In this document: positions 5,662 to 11,736 of the stretch, piece by piece
Numbering within the stretch: position 1 is the stretch's first letter
Layout: the number at the start of each line of letters is the position of its first letter
Assembly: GCA_029287555.1 (NCBI GenBank)
Contig: JARFQX010000205.1
Location: 1 to 11,736, forward strand
Source: Rubripirellula sp.
Lineage (GTDB): Bacteria > Planctomycetota > Planctomycetia > Pirellulales > Pirellulaceae
DNA: 11,736 bases
Reading direction: 5' to 3'
The notes under the pieces: generated by a model
Told to the model about the DNA's origin: nothing
The model's database searches: none
The model's input: the letters and a program-made list of their open reading frames with translations, nothing else
Made by a program: the position numbers and the translations under genes

Positions 5662-8472
5662 TTAGTGGGTAATGATGAATTCCTTGGTGTTCACCAACGC
5701 CCAAAGCAACGACTCAACCCCCTTGGCCGGCGTTTCCGCTTCGTGGATGAAATCGAGGCAGATGGCCGCCTCTTCCTCGTCCGGGAATCGACTGAGGGTT
5801 CGCAAGTAGGCTTCCTCAACGAGGCTGTTGATGGTGACTTCGGCATCTTGTGGTTGAGGTTTGGCGTCCAGCTCGTTCCAGGAATCAACGTCTTCAATCA
5901 AGCGGTTCAGCGGCGGAACCTGATAGCCATACTGCTCCATCCTCTCGGACACTCGGGCGTATTCTTGCTTCACCTGCGGACGCATTCTCCGCTGCTGCTT
6001 TTCGGGCAGGTTGGTAAGTCGAGTGATTCGCGCGATCAGCTGCTTGCTCATCGATTCGGCTCGTCGTTGGTTCGCCAAAGCCGCCGGGTCGTCCGCAGAG
6101 CTCGGACCGGCGACTCCGAGCAACTTGCAGGCCTGGGCGACCCACCCGTCCTTGTCAGCCAGTCGCTTGTGCATTTCGGTGTCGTTTCGAAGGTAGATCG
6201 ACTGCAGTAGGCTTGGCGCGTCGCTGCGGTCGCAGTCGCAGTTGGTTTCTCGAATCGATTGACCGAAGACCTCAAGCGCAAACTCCTGTTGGTTGCGACG
6301 GCGGGGTTTGCCGTCGGCAATCGCCATCTCATCCAATTGCCTGCGTAGTCGACTTGCGTGCTCGTCGGATCCCGTCGCAAGTATGACGGCATCGTAGACC
6401 ACTTCGGCAGGCAGACGGCGCGGGATGTGTCGAGAGAAATTCGTTCGGTCCATCACATTTGTGTCATTTGGCAGCGCGCTTCGCTGGTAGGTATCGCTGG
6501 TGACGATCGTGTGATGCAGCCACTTCAGGTCAAAGTCATGCTTGACGAATTCGGTGGCCAGGTAGTCGAGCAGAGGTGCGTTGACCGGCGGGTTGGCCAG
6601 GTTCATGTCGTCGGTCGGATCGACGATGCCGACGCCGAAGTAGTTGCTCCAGACGCGATTAACGATCGCCTTGGCGAAATACGGATTCTCCGGTGATCGC
6701 AACCAATCCATCAATTCGCCGCGGGGGTCCTTATCGAGCGTGATCGCTTCGGGCTGGCCGAGGATCTTTCCCGTCGGCAATTTGACGGGTTGTTGTTTGC
6801 CTCGCTTCTTGGCTTGTGCCGCTCGCCGCTTGTTTTGTGCGGAGAGCCGGGTATCGACGGTCAACTCGGCAAAGGGAACGGTCTTGCCTTCCCGAGCGGC
6901 CTCGTAAATGGCACGACGCAGGTCGCCACCCTTGAGTTTCTTGTCGCCCGTGATTTCTTTCACCAGAGTCTCCCGGGCCTCTTTCGCGTCCGGAGCGACT
7001 AGATTCTGGTTGGCCCGAATCGGTGTGAAGATTTTGGCGAACTGCTCAAAATCGTCTTTCGACCACTGATCAAACGGATGCTTGTGACATTGGGCACACT
7101 CGATTCGAACACCCAGGAATGTGTAAGCGAATCCGATCGCCCGATCCTCCTGTGATTGAAAGTTGCGGCGGGCCCAGAACAGGGGCAGGCCATCCCGCTC
7201 GGCAAAGAGGTGCTCGTTCCCGGGAGAGCACGCTTCGGTCATCGACTTGCAGTACTCCAGGTAGTCTTCATTGGGTTGCCGGCTTTGAGCGGTCACGATG
7301 CCTTCGATGATTTTGTCGTAAGGCATGTTGTTATCCAGTCGCGTACGGAGCCACTCGTACCACAGCCGTGTCGCAGCGTTTCGAATCGGTAGCGCGTTGT
7401 TCAGTTGCTCGTCATTGTTTCCGGTCCAGTCGGAAAAACGGGTCGCCCACCAGGCGGCGTAACCGGGAGATTCGAGCAGTTCATGAACAAGGCGTTCCCG
7501 TTTGTCCTCGGAAGGGTCGGCAAGGAAGGCCCGGACTTCCTCGGCCGAGGGCAGAATCCCCGTCATGTCGAGAGAAACCCGACGGATGAACTCGGCATCG
7601 GTGCAAATGCCCGACGGTTCAATCCCGAGTTTCCCCAGCTTGCGCAGAACCAATCGATCGATTGGATGCGAGGGTTGCTCGATGTTATCGGCCAGTTGGT
7701 TGCTGACCGGGCGCAGCACCGGAACGGGAATCACGGCGTTGTCATAGTAGACGACCACGTGCGTGTCGCCCTGCTGAGAGGACCGAACTTGGCCGTCCTC
7801 ATTAATCTCCGCGATGGCGTCATCATTCGAGCTGAATCGACAAAGCGGCGTCACGTCTTCAACGGTTCCGTCTTCCCAATGAGCGATCGCTTGTAGCGGA
7901 ACCCTTTGGCCTTCGGATGTGAACTGAATTTCATCGGGGATGATTTCCAGACGCTTCAAGTGCTTGGGAACCTTGGAGTCATTCTTGGCCCCGCTTTCGA
8001 TCCATCGCCTCAAGACGTGGTGTTGCCAGCTTCCCTCGTCGAATCGCTTTCCCCCCTCGTGAACATCAGCATCGAGAGGTTTGACGAGAATCAGACTTTC
8101 GTCGATGTCGTCCACGTCGACGCGTCCGCTCGATTCGTCAAGCATGGCCGCGTGATCGGCTGCGAAGTCGTAACCGAAGAGTGAAAGTTGGAAGCCACCG
8201 CGACCTTGAAACGAACCGTGGCAGGCACGACCGTTGCAGCCCAATCGTCCAATCAGCGGAATCACATGCTTTTGGAAATCAGGGACTTCCGTGGTTTCTC
8301 TGCCGGAGAAACGAACATCGAGCGACGCGGCCACCGGTGCGGCGTTGGCGCCGCCGTTCGCATTGTCCGATTCACCGCGGGCAGGCGTCAGAAAAGTTGC
8401 GTTCAGCAGTCCAATGATGCCGACCGCAGTCAGGGAAAGCACGCGTCGGTTGATCGAAGATTTCATGGGCAT
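5662..8472 (-). CDS. PSCyt1-like heme motif, Ig-like, DUF1549 (PSCyt2) and DUF1553 (PSD1) protein
   Basis: Large exported cytochrome-like protein of 936 residues, a planctomycete speciality of unknown substrate. A Sec-type signal covers about 1-33 (hydrophobic VLSLTAVGIIGLLNATFL). It is followed by a cytochrome-like segment with LGCNGRACHG, a CX4CH motif at C79/C84/H85, in the context GRGGFQLSLFGYD at 90-102. A bacterial Ig-like (Big_2-type) segment spans about 172-256. DUF1549 runs from about 268 to 480 and ends in the canonical CAQCHKHPFDQW (C459, C462, H463), a c-type heme site. A Lys/Arg-rich linker (about 545-565) precedes DUF1553, from about 580 to the C-terminus, with NRVWSNYFGVGIVDP near 605-619 and RLPAEVVYDAV near 686-695. 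Heme attachment is inferred from the motifs only. ATG 8472 and ATG 8466 are both possible starts, without a Shine-Dalgarno. It is fourth in the operon, upstream of its usual partner DUF1501. Confidence 0.93.
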   Translation of the reverse strand: MPMKSSINRRVLSLTAVGIIGLLNATFLTPARGESDNANGGANAAPVAASLDVRFSGRETTEVPDFQKHVIPLIGRLGCNGRACHGSFQGRGGFQLSLFGYDFAADHAAMLDESSGRVDVDDIDESLILVKPLDADVHEGGKRFDEGSWQHHVLRRWIESGAKNDSKVPKHLKRLEIIPDEIQFTSEGQRVPLQAIAHWEDGTVEDVTPLCRFSSNDDAIAEINEDGQVRSSQQGDTHVVVYYDNAVIPVPVLRPVSNQLADNIEQPSHPIDRLVLRKLGKLGIEPSGICTDAEFIRRVSLDMTGILPSAEEVRAFLADPSEDKRERLVHELLESPGYAAWWATRFSDWTGNNDEQLNNALPIRNAATRLWYEWLRTRLDNNMPYDKIIEGIVTAQSRQPNEDYLEYCKSMTEACSPGNEHLFAERDGLPLFWARRNFQSQEDRAIGFAYTFLGVRIECAQCHKHPFDQWSKDDFEQFAKIFTPIRANQNLVAPDAKEARETLVKEITGDKKLKGGDLRRAIYEAAREGKTVPFAELTVDTRLSAQNKRRAAQAKKRGKQQPVKLPTGKILGQPEAITLDKDPRGELMDWLRSPENPYFAKAIVNRVWSNYFGVGIVDPTDDMNLANPPVNAPLLDYLATEFVKHDFDLKWLHHTIVTSDTYQRSALPNDTNVMDRTNFSRHIPRRLPAEVVYDAVILATGSDEHASRLRRQLDEMAIADGKPRRRNQQEFALEVFGQSIRETNCDCDRSDAPSLLQSIYLRNDTEMHKRLADKDGWVAQACKLLGVAGPSSADDPAALANQRRAESMSKQLIARITRLTNLPEKQQRRMRPQVKQEYARVSERMEQYGYQVPPLNRLIEDVDSWNELDAKPQPQDAEVTINSLVEEAYLRTLSRFPDEEEAAICLDFIHEAETPAKGVESLLWALVNTKEFIITH

Positions 8473-8522
8473 TTCAAGAAGTCAAGGAAAGGAAGTGTTG
8501 GGGAGGCGGAACCGTCGAGCGT

Positions 8523-8544
8523 GGCTTCGTGTCGGTTCGAAGCC
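8523..8544 (-). other. Intercistronic 7-bp hairpin
   Basis: GGCTTCG (8523-8529) and CGAAGCC (8538-8544) form a perfect 7-bp stem with an 8-base loop in the 89-base gap between the coiled-coil gene and the PSCyt2/PSD1 gene. No T tract follows on the minus strand, so it is unlikely to be a full terminator. It may be an attenuation or mRNA-processing element that sets different levels of the upstream regulators and downstream exported proteins. Confidence 0.4.
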
Positions 8545-8561
8545 CTGCCGCGCAATGCCGC

Positions 8562-9305
8562 CTAGCGTGTTTTACTTGTCGAAGGTGGGATGGAAGATTT
8601 CGGGTTCGGCTGGATCTTGGCGGGTCTGGATCGTTGCGTCTCGGAATCTCTTCGCGGAACGTCGCGCCCTGCCTTGCGAAGCATCGTCTGGTAAGACTTC
8701 TCCAGTTGCGAGTCGGCGTCGTTCTTGCGTGACTCCAGCCGAGTCACTGCTGAGTCGAGCTGTTTCTGGGCTCGTTGCAAACGCTGGCGAAGGACGTCGA
8801 CGTCATACTCGGTTCGCGAAATCTGGGCTTGTTGCAACCGTGTCGCCGCTTCCCGCAGCTTTCTTCGATCGGATTCGCTATCGCGGACTTTCAATTTCGC
8901 CATCAACAGACTCGCCTGGTACTCTGCCTGCAACAGTTCCACTTCGATTTCGAACAGACGCTGATCACGTTTCTCAGCGAGTTCCAATTTGCGAGCTGCT
9001 TTAAACAGGTCCTTGATCGCAAGTTCGTAGGCGCTTGGCTGGACGGTCCGCAACTGCTTCAAAACACTTGTCAGCTCGGGCAAATGGGACCGGACCAAAT
9101 CTTGTACGACGCGTTCGATTTCACGGGTTTTCGCCGTCGCCTCTGATGCCGTCGCTCCTGATGTGGACGAGGTTGTGCGATTGTCGGCAAGCGAGCGGGC
9201 ATTGGTAGCCGGCAAGTCGGCCAAGGCAGGAGAGACCAAGAGCGATGTGATCAGTACCACTACCAGGACGTCAATGGCTGGTTGAGCGTGGCTTGCCTTA
9301 ACCAT
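8562..9305 (-). CDS. Exported coiled-coil protein, putative periplasmic partner of the sigma/anti-sigma pair
   Basis: No named family is recognised. The ATG at 9305 was chosen over one 30 bases upstream because it follows a very strong purine-rich ribosome-binding site and overlaps the upstream stop as ATGGTTAA, an 8-bp coupling overlap. The resulting 247 residues start with a signal peptide (hydrophobic VLVVVLITSLLV at 13-24, cleavage probably after ALA at 29). A Ser/Thr-rich linker follows to about 60. Residues 61-212 are almost continuous charged amphipathic helix, rich in Arg, Glu, Gln and Leu and expected to form a coiled coil, and the last 35 residues are basic and Pro/Ser-rich. Its position after a sigma factor and a membrane anti-sigma protein suggests a sensor or modulator outside the membrane, similar in arrangement to CnrX-type helical sensors. 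That is inference from order and shape, not homology. Confidence 0.8.
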   Translation of the reverse strand: MVKASHAQPAIDVLVVVLITSLLVSPALADLPATNARSLADNRTTSSTSGATASEATAKTREIERVVQDLVRSHLPELTSVLKQLRTVQPSAYELAIKDLFKAARKLELAEKRDQRLFEIEVELLQAEYQASLLMAKLKVRDSESDRRKLREAATRLQQAQISRTEYDVDVLRQRLQRAQKQLDSAVTRLESRKNDADSQLEKSYQTMLRKAGRDVPRRDSETQRSRPAKIQPNPKSSIPPSTSKTR

Positions 9306-9897
9306 CGTTCCCCTCCTCCATTCGTTTCTCGTCACCTGACGAGATGGCTACGAAGATCCAGTCCAAAGTCGCGTCGAGATCGCTGGGCTGCTCATCGAGC
9401 AAATCATCAAGCGGTTCGACGTCATCGATCACGGAGGAATCGTCACGGGTCGAATCGGTAGCGTGCTGGCTTGCCGCCCAGGCCTTGGCAATGAGCACGG
9501 ATTCATCGAGGTCCGGTTCCGGCGAAAGGGCAGTGCGATTCAAAGCCAAGCCGTCGGCCGGTCTTGCCGAATAATCAACCACTTGAAGGGCCAAGGCGAT
9601 GCAGGCCGCAATGGCTGACAAGGCGGCGATGGAGCGCCAGGCACCGGACGTTGACAAGACTTTGCCTCGACGAACTTCGGCCGGTAGGGCCCGTTTGACG
9701 GTGGCGGCCGCGGCTGAAGTGATCAGATACGACTGCTCAGAGAGCATTTCGCAAAGCTCTGGATCGGACGCGAGTTGATGTTCAAATCGGCTTTTGGCAT
9801 CCGAGTCGAGTTCACCAAACAGGTAAAGCATGCATAGGTTCTCGACCGATGTCCGCTCATCGTTCGAGTTGTCTTGATTCGTTTCAGAAGTGTTCAT
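9298..9897 (-). CDS. Single-pass membrane anti-sigma-like protein without a zinc motif
   Basis: The start codon overlaps the sigma-factor stop (ATGA at 9897-9894) and there is no Shine-Dalgarno, which points to translational coupling and roughly matched amounts of the two proteins. The 199 residues comprise an N-terminal cytoplasmic part (about 15-75, with LYLFGELDSDAKSRFEHQLASD typical of anti-sigma N-termini), one membrane helix at about 88-107 (SIAALSAIAACIALALQVV), and a C-terminal tail. The tail is strongly acidic from about 126 (for example DDVEPLDDLLDEQPSDLD). The HX3CX2C zinc signature of ZAS anti-sigma factors is absent; only H40 and C49 are near the right place. Role: hold the neighbouring ECF sigma factor at the membrane until a signal arrives. 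The assignment rests on gene order and topology plus the weak N-terminal resemblance. Confidence 0.8.
   Translation of the reverse strand: MNTSETNQDNSNDERTSVENLCMLYLFGELDSDAKSRFEHQLASDPELCEMLSEQSYLITSAAAATVKRALPAEVRRGKVLSTSGAWRSIAALSAIAACIALALQVVDYSARPADGLALNRTALSPEPDLDESVLIAKAWAASQHATDSTRDDSSVIDDVEPLDDLLDEQPSDLDATLDWIFVAISSGDEKRMEEGNDG
9310..9319 (-). promoter_or_regulatory. Strong ribosome-binding site of the coiled-coil gene
   Basis: The minus strand reads GGAGGAGGGG followed by AACG and the ATG at 9305. This is the only strong Shine-Dalgarno in the window. It lies inside the end of the anti-sigma gene and decides the start of the coiled-coil protein. Confidence 0.8.
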
Positions 9898-10469
9898 AGA
9901 TGGTTCTGATCGATTTCCGTCCTCAGACGATCCAAAGCGCGGCGCATCCGTGTCAATGCGGTGCCGAGCGGAATGCCCAAGTGATCGGCGATTTCCTGGA
10001 AAGTCATGTTTTCGTGAATCCGCAAGCTCACCACCTCTCGGTAGGCAGCGGGCAGCGTGAGCAAAGACTCTTCAAGTTTTCGGGTGGTTTCCGTCAGGAT
10101 GACTCGGTCGATGGGATCATCGGAATCGGTCGGTTCGTCGCCATGTTTCTCCAGCTTTTCCAACATGCGGCCGCGCGACGCCTCGCTTCGCCACATTTGA
10201 GCTGCCTCGTTCGCGGCGACGCGAAACACCCAGGCCCGCCGGGCGGCTGGAGCCACTCGGTCGACTGACTCGAGCATCTTGACGAAAACGACCTGCAAAC
10301 AATCGTCCACGTCGGATTCTTGTCTAAGTCGATTTCTCAGAAACGCACGCAGACCACCGGCGAGCTCGTCAAACAGCTCCCGCCATTGATGGCTTGGCGA
10401 ACATTCACCTCCCAGGTCGTCACCAACCGGGTCGTCGGGGTCTGGTGAAGGGCTGGAAGGTTCGACCAT
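9894..10469 (-). CDS. ECF-type RNA polymerase sigma-70 factor
   Basis: First gene of the minus-strand operon, 191 residues, the usual size for an ECF sigma factor. Region 2 spans about 33-100, with DVDDCLQVVFVKML at 53-66 (core binding) and WVFRVAANEA near 80-89 followed by WRSEASR (-10 recognition). A variable linker of about 30 residues follows. Region 4 is at about 133-186, with LPAAYREVVSLR at 139-150 and a helix-turn-helix FQEIADHLGIPLGTALTRMRRA at 157-178 (-35 recognition). By family knowledge it directs RNA polymerase to a small regulon when freed from its anti-sigma partner, which is encoded immediately downstream with a 4-bp overlap. The ATG at 10469 has no Shine-Dalgarno, and a candidate ECF promoter ends about 20 bases upstream, giving a very short leader. 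The first 25 residues are acidic and Pro-rich and probably disordered. Confidence 0.95.
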   Translation of the reverse strand: MVEPSSPSPDPDDPVGDDLGGECSPSHQWRELFDELAGGLRAFLRNRLRQESDVDDCLQVVFVKMLESVDRVAPAARRAWVFRVAANEAAQMWRSEASRGRMLEKLEKHGDEPTDSDDPIDRVILTETTRKLEESLLTLPAAYREVVSLRIHENMTFQEIADHLGIPLGTALTRMRRALDRLRTEIDQNHL

Positions 10470-10488
10470 TTCGGAGTCGTCACAATCA

Positions 10489-10517
10489 CAGACGCGCCAG
10501 CCGGTGTAATTATTTCC
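10489..10517 (-). promoter_or_regulatory. Candidate ECF-type promoter, probably autoregulatory
   Basis: On the minus strand GGAAATA (10517-10511) is separated by 17 bases from GTCTG (10493-10489; CGTC begins at 10494). This resembles the GGAACTT/GTC pattern with 16 +/- 1 spacing of sigma-E-like ECF promoters. Transcription would start near 10483, some 14 bases before the sigma-gene ATG. Autoregulation is common for ECF operons; the match here is by eye and unconfirmed. Confidence 0.45.
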
Positions 10518-10541
10518 GGCAAAAACCGATTATTTTGTCGG
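10501..10541. repeat. AT-rich dyad symmetry elements at the sigma-operon promoter
   Basis: CCGGTGTAATTATTTCCGG at 10501-10519 places two CCGG blocks around a TAATTA core. CCGATTATTTTGTCGG at 10526-10541 has CCGA/TCGG ends around an 8-base AT-rich middle. Both overlap or flank the candidate -35 element and stand out from the GC-rich surroundings. They may be an UP-like element or operators. Confidence 0.35.
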
Positions 10542-10729
10542 CAGCGATGCGAGCCGCGTCGGACAGGGGAGGGTAGGGGAGAGCAAGGTGGGTTGAAGCC
10601 GTCGAGCGCTTTGGCTCTGCTTGAGGCCTGAATTGTCACCAAAGTACGAGAAACGTCACCCAATCGCTGTCAACGCATTCTGACTGGATCAGACAATAGC
10701 GAAGACGTCTTGCCCCTTCAGCAGTTGGC
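10542..10729. other. Divergent intergenic region upstream of the ROK kinase
   Basis: This stretch contains no credible gene. It holds a G-rich tract at 10566-10592 (runs GGGG, GGG, GGGG and GGG), a GTCACC pair at 10635-10640 and 10655-10660 spaced by 20 bases, and a small inverted repeat TCTGA/TCAGA at 10679-10693. A weak -10-like GACAAT lies at 10692-10697, about 18 bases after TGTCAA at 10668-10673. This could be the kinase promoter, but the match is poor. Confidence 0.35.
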
Positions 10730-10730
10730 G

Positions 10731-10736
10731 AGAGGA
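10731..10736 (+). promoter_or_regulatory. Ribosome-binding site of the ROK kinase
   Basis: AGAGGA ends 3 bases before the ATG at 10740. It supports this start over the TTG at 10710 in the same frame, which has no such site. Confidence 0.5.
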
Positions 10737-10739
10737 TTC

Positions 10740-11726
10740 ATGGCCGCAAATCAAGAAAAAGTTTGGATTGGTTTCGACCTCGGCGGCACCAAGATGCTGA
10801 CGGTCGCCTACGACCAAAAGTGGGGAGAACTGGGCCGGCGTCGCCGCAAGACGCGTGGTCGCGACGGTAGCGATAGCGGGGTGGAACGGATCGGCTCGAC
10901 CATTGATCGGCTGCTGGACGAATCCAAGATCGGCCGGGATGCATTGGCCGGAATCGGAATTGGATGCCCCGGTCCGATCGATCTTGAACGAGGCCGTATC
11001 TTGACCACGCCCAACCTGGGCTGGGACGACGTCGAGGTCGCCAATTATCTGCGAAAACGTTTTGATTGCCCGGTTTTGGTGGTCAACGATGTCGACGCTG
11101 GTATCTATGGCGAGTATCGATTTGGATCGGCGAAGGGATCTCGGTGTGCCGTCGGCATCTTTCCCGGGACCGGTGTGGGCGGTGGATGCGTTTACGAAGG
11201 TCGGATTCTACACGGCGGCGGAATCAGTTGCATGGAGGTCGGGCACACTCGCATCAGCAGCAGCAGTCGCGCCAGTGGATACGATCTGCCGGGAACGGTT
11301 GAAGCCGAAGCGAGCCGGTTGACGATAGCGGCCGAGGCGGCCAAAGCAGCGATGCGCGGTGACGCTCCCTACCTCGCCAAGAAAGTCGGAACCGATCTCG
11401 CAGATATCCGCAGCGGAGCCATTGCCGACGCGATTGAGAATGGAGACAAATCGATCAAGACGCTTGTCGAGCAGGCATCGGAGGCAATCGGGTTGGCCGT
11501 GGTGAACCTCGTCCACATCCTGTGTCCCGACAAGGTGGTTCTCGGTGGCGGCCTGGTCGAGGCGATGGAGGACTTGATCGTCGGAACGGTGCGCAAAACG
11601 GCCCGGCAAAACGTGATGAGCGTCTACAAAGATCGCTTTGAAGTGGTTGCCGCCAAGTTGGGTGACGATGCCGGTGTGCTTGGTGCCGCTGCCTGCGCCC
11701 GACAAGAGCTGGCCAACGAGTCGTGA
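10740..11726 (+). CDS. ROK-family sugar kinase (glucokinase-like) lacking the zinc-binding cysteines
   Basis: Cytoplasmic ATP-dependent hexose kinase of the ROK family; glucose is the most likely substrate but others (N-acetyl sugars, fructose) cannot be excluded. The 328 residues are of usual length. IGFDLGGTK at 10-18 is the ATP phosphate loop, NDVDA at 116-120 contains the catalytic aspartate D117, GTGVGGG at 143-149 is the second phosphate/ROK signature, and EVGH at 166-169 gives the sugar-binding Glu and His. A C-terminal VVLGGGLVE (266-274) matches the adenosine region. There is no N-terminal helix-turn-helix, so it is a kinase rather than a ROK repressor. The usual CXCGXXGCXE zinc motif after GHT is missing: residues 171-191 there contain no cysteine (ASGYDLPGTVEAEAS occupies that place). 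It is transcribed divergently from the sigma operon. Confidence 0.9.
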   Translation: MAANQEKVWIGFDLGGTKMLTVAYDQKWGELGRRRRKTRGRDGSDSGVERIGSTIDRLLDESKIGRDALAGIGIGCPGPIDLERGRILTTPNLGWDDVEVANYLRKRFDCPVLVVNDVDAGIYGEYRFGSAKGSRCAVGIFPGTGVGGGCVYEGRILHGGGISCMEVGHTRISSSSRASGYDLPGTVEAEASRLTIAAEAAKAAMRGDAPYLAKKVGTDLADIRSGAIADAIENGDKSIKTLVEQASEAIGLAVVNLVHILCPDKVVLGGGLVEAMEDLIVGTVRKTARQNVMSVYKDRFEVVAAKLGDDAGVLGAAACARQELANES

Positions 11727-11736
11727 ACGTGGCCCG

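Noticed and set aside
7405..7896. A 163-codon plus-strand open frame inside the PSCyt2/PSD1 gene
   Set aside because: It is antisense to conserved DUF1549 coding sequence and has no recognisable motif.
8534..8544. GGTTCGAAGCC resembling a tRNA T-arm
   Set aside because: No acceptor stem, anticodon arm or D-arm can be built around it; the bases are part of a simple 7-bp hairpin.
8234..9004. A 256-codon plus-strand open frame across the coiled-coil gene and the PSCyt2/PSD1 start
   Set aside because: It runs antisense to two well-supported genes, shows no domain and is best explained as a shadow of GC-rich codon use.
9306..9335. An upstream ATG adding ten residues to the coiled-coil protein
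   Set aside because: The ATG at 9305 has a very strong ribosome-binding site and a typical coupling overlap, and it gives a normal signal peptide.
10710..10739. A TTG start giving the ROK kinase ten extra residues
   Set aside because: The ATG at 10740 has AGAGGA upstream and places the phosphate loop at the usual distance from the N-terminus; the TTG has no supporting site.

Overview
The window looks like a chromosomal piece from a planctomycete, most likely Pirellulaceae (Rhodopirellula-like). The strongest clue is a minus-strand block that pairs a PSCyt2/PSD1 (DUF1549/DUF1553) cytochrome-like protein with a Tat-exported DUF1501 protein, a pair typical of Planctomycetota. Other clues are weak or absent Shine-Dalgarno sites at most genes, moderately high GC, and an orphan secreted Cys/His-rich protein. 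No rRNA, tRNA, CRISPR array, insertion sequence or phage gene was found.

Layout: (1) 1-60 may be the tail of an upstream plus-strand gene. (2) 119-2779 (+) is a full-length glnD, the bifunctional uridylyltransferase/uridylyl-removing enzyme of PII nitrogen signalling, followed by a small hairpin. (3) 2800-3245 is a non-coding gap. (4) 3246-3926 (+) encodes a small secreted Cys/His-rich protein of unknown function. (5) 3927-4269 is a convergent intergenic region with three hairpins, two of them good intrinsic terminators that face each other and serve opposite strands. (6) 10469 down to 4270 (-) reads as one five-gene unit: ECF sigma factor, membrane anti-sigma-like protein, exported coiled-coil protein, PSCyt2/PSD1 protein and DUF1501 protein. 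The first three genes overlap (4 and 8 bp), so they are probably translationally coupled; the last two follow after gaps of 89 and 87 bp. (7) 10470-10739 is a divergent intergenic region. (8) 10740-11726 (+) encodes a ROK-family sugar kinase lacking the usual zinc-binding cysteines.

How the genes may work together: the minus-strand unit looks like an envelope-stress or substrate-sensing circuit. A sigma factor is held at the membrane by a one-pass anti-sigma protein, and an exported helical protein is positioned like a periplasmic sensor. The regulated output would be two exported planctomycete proteins, a c-type-cytochrome-like PSCyt2/PSD1 protein and a DUF1501 protein. A sequence resembling an ECF promoter (GGAAATA, 17 bp, GTCTG) lies just upstream of the sigma gene and would allow autoregulation. 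GlnD and the ROK kinase flank this unit without an obvious functional link to it.
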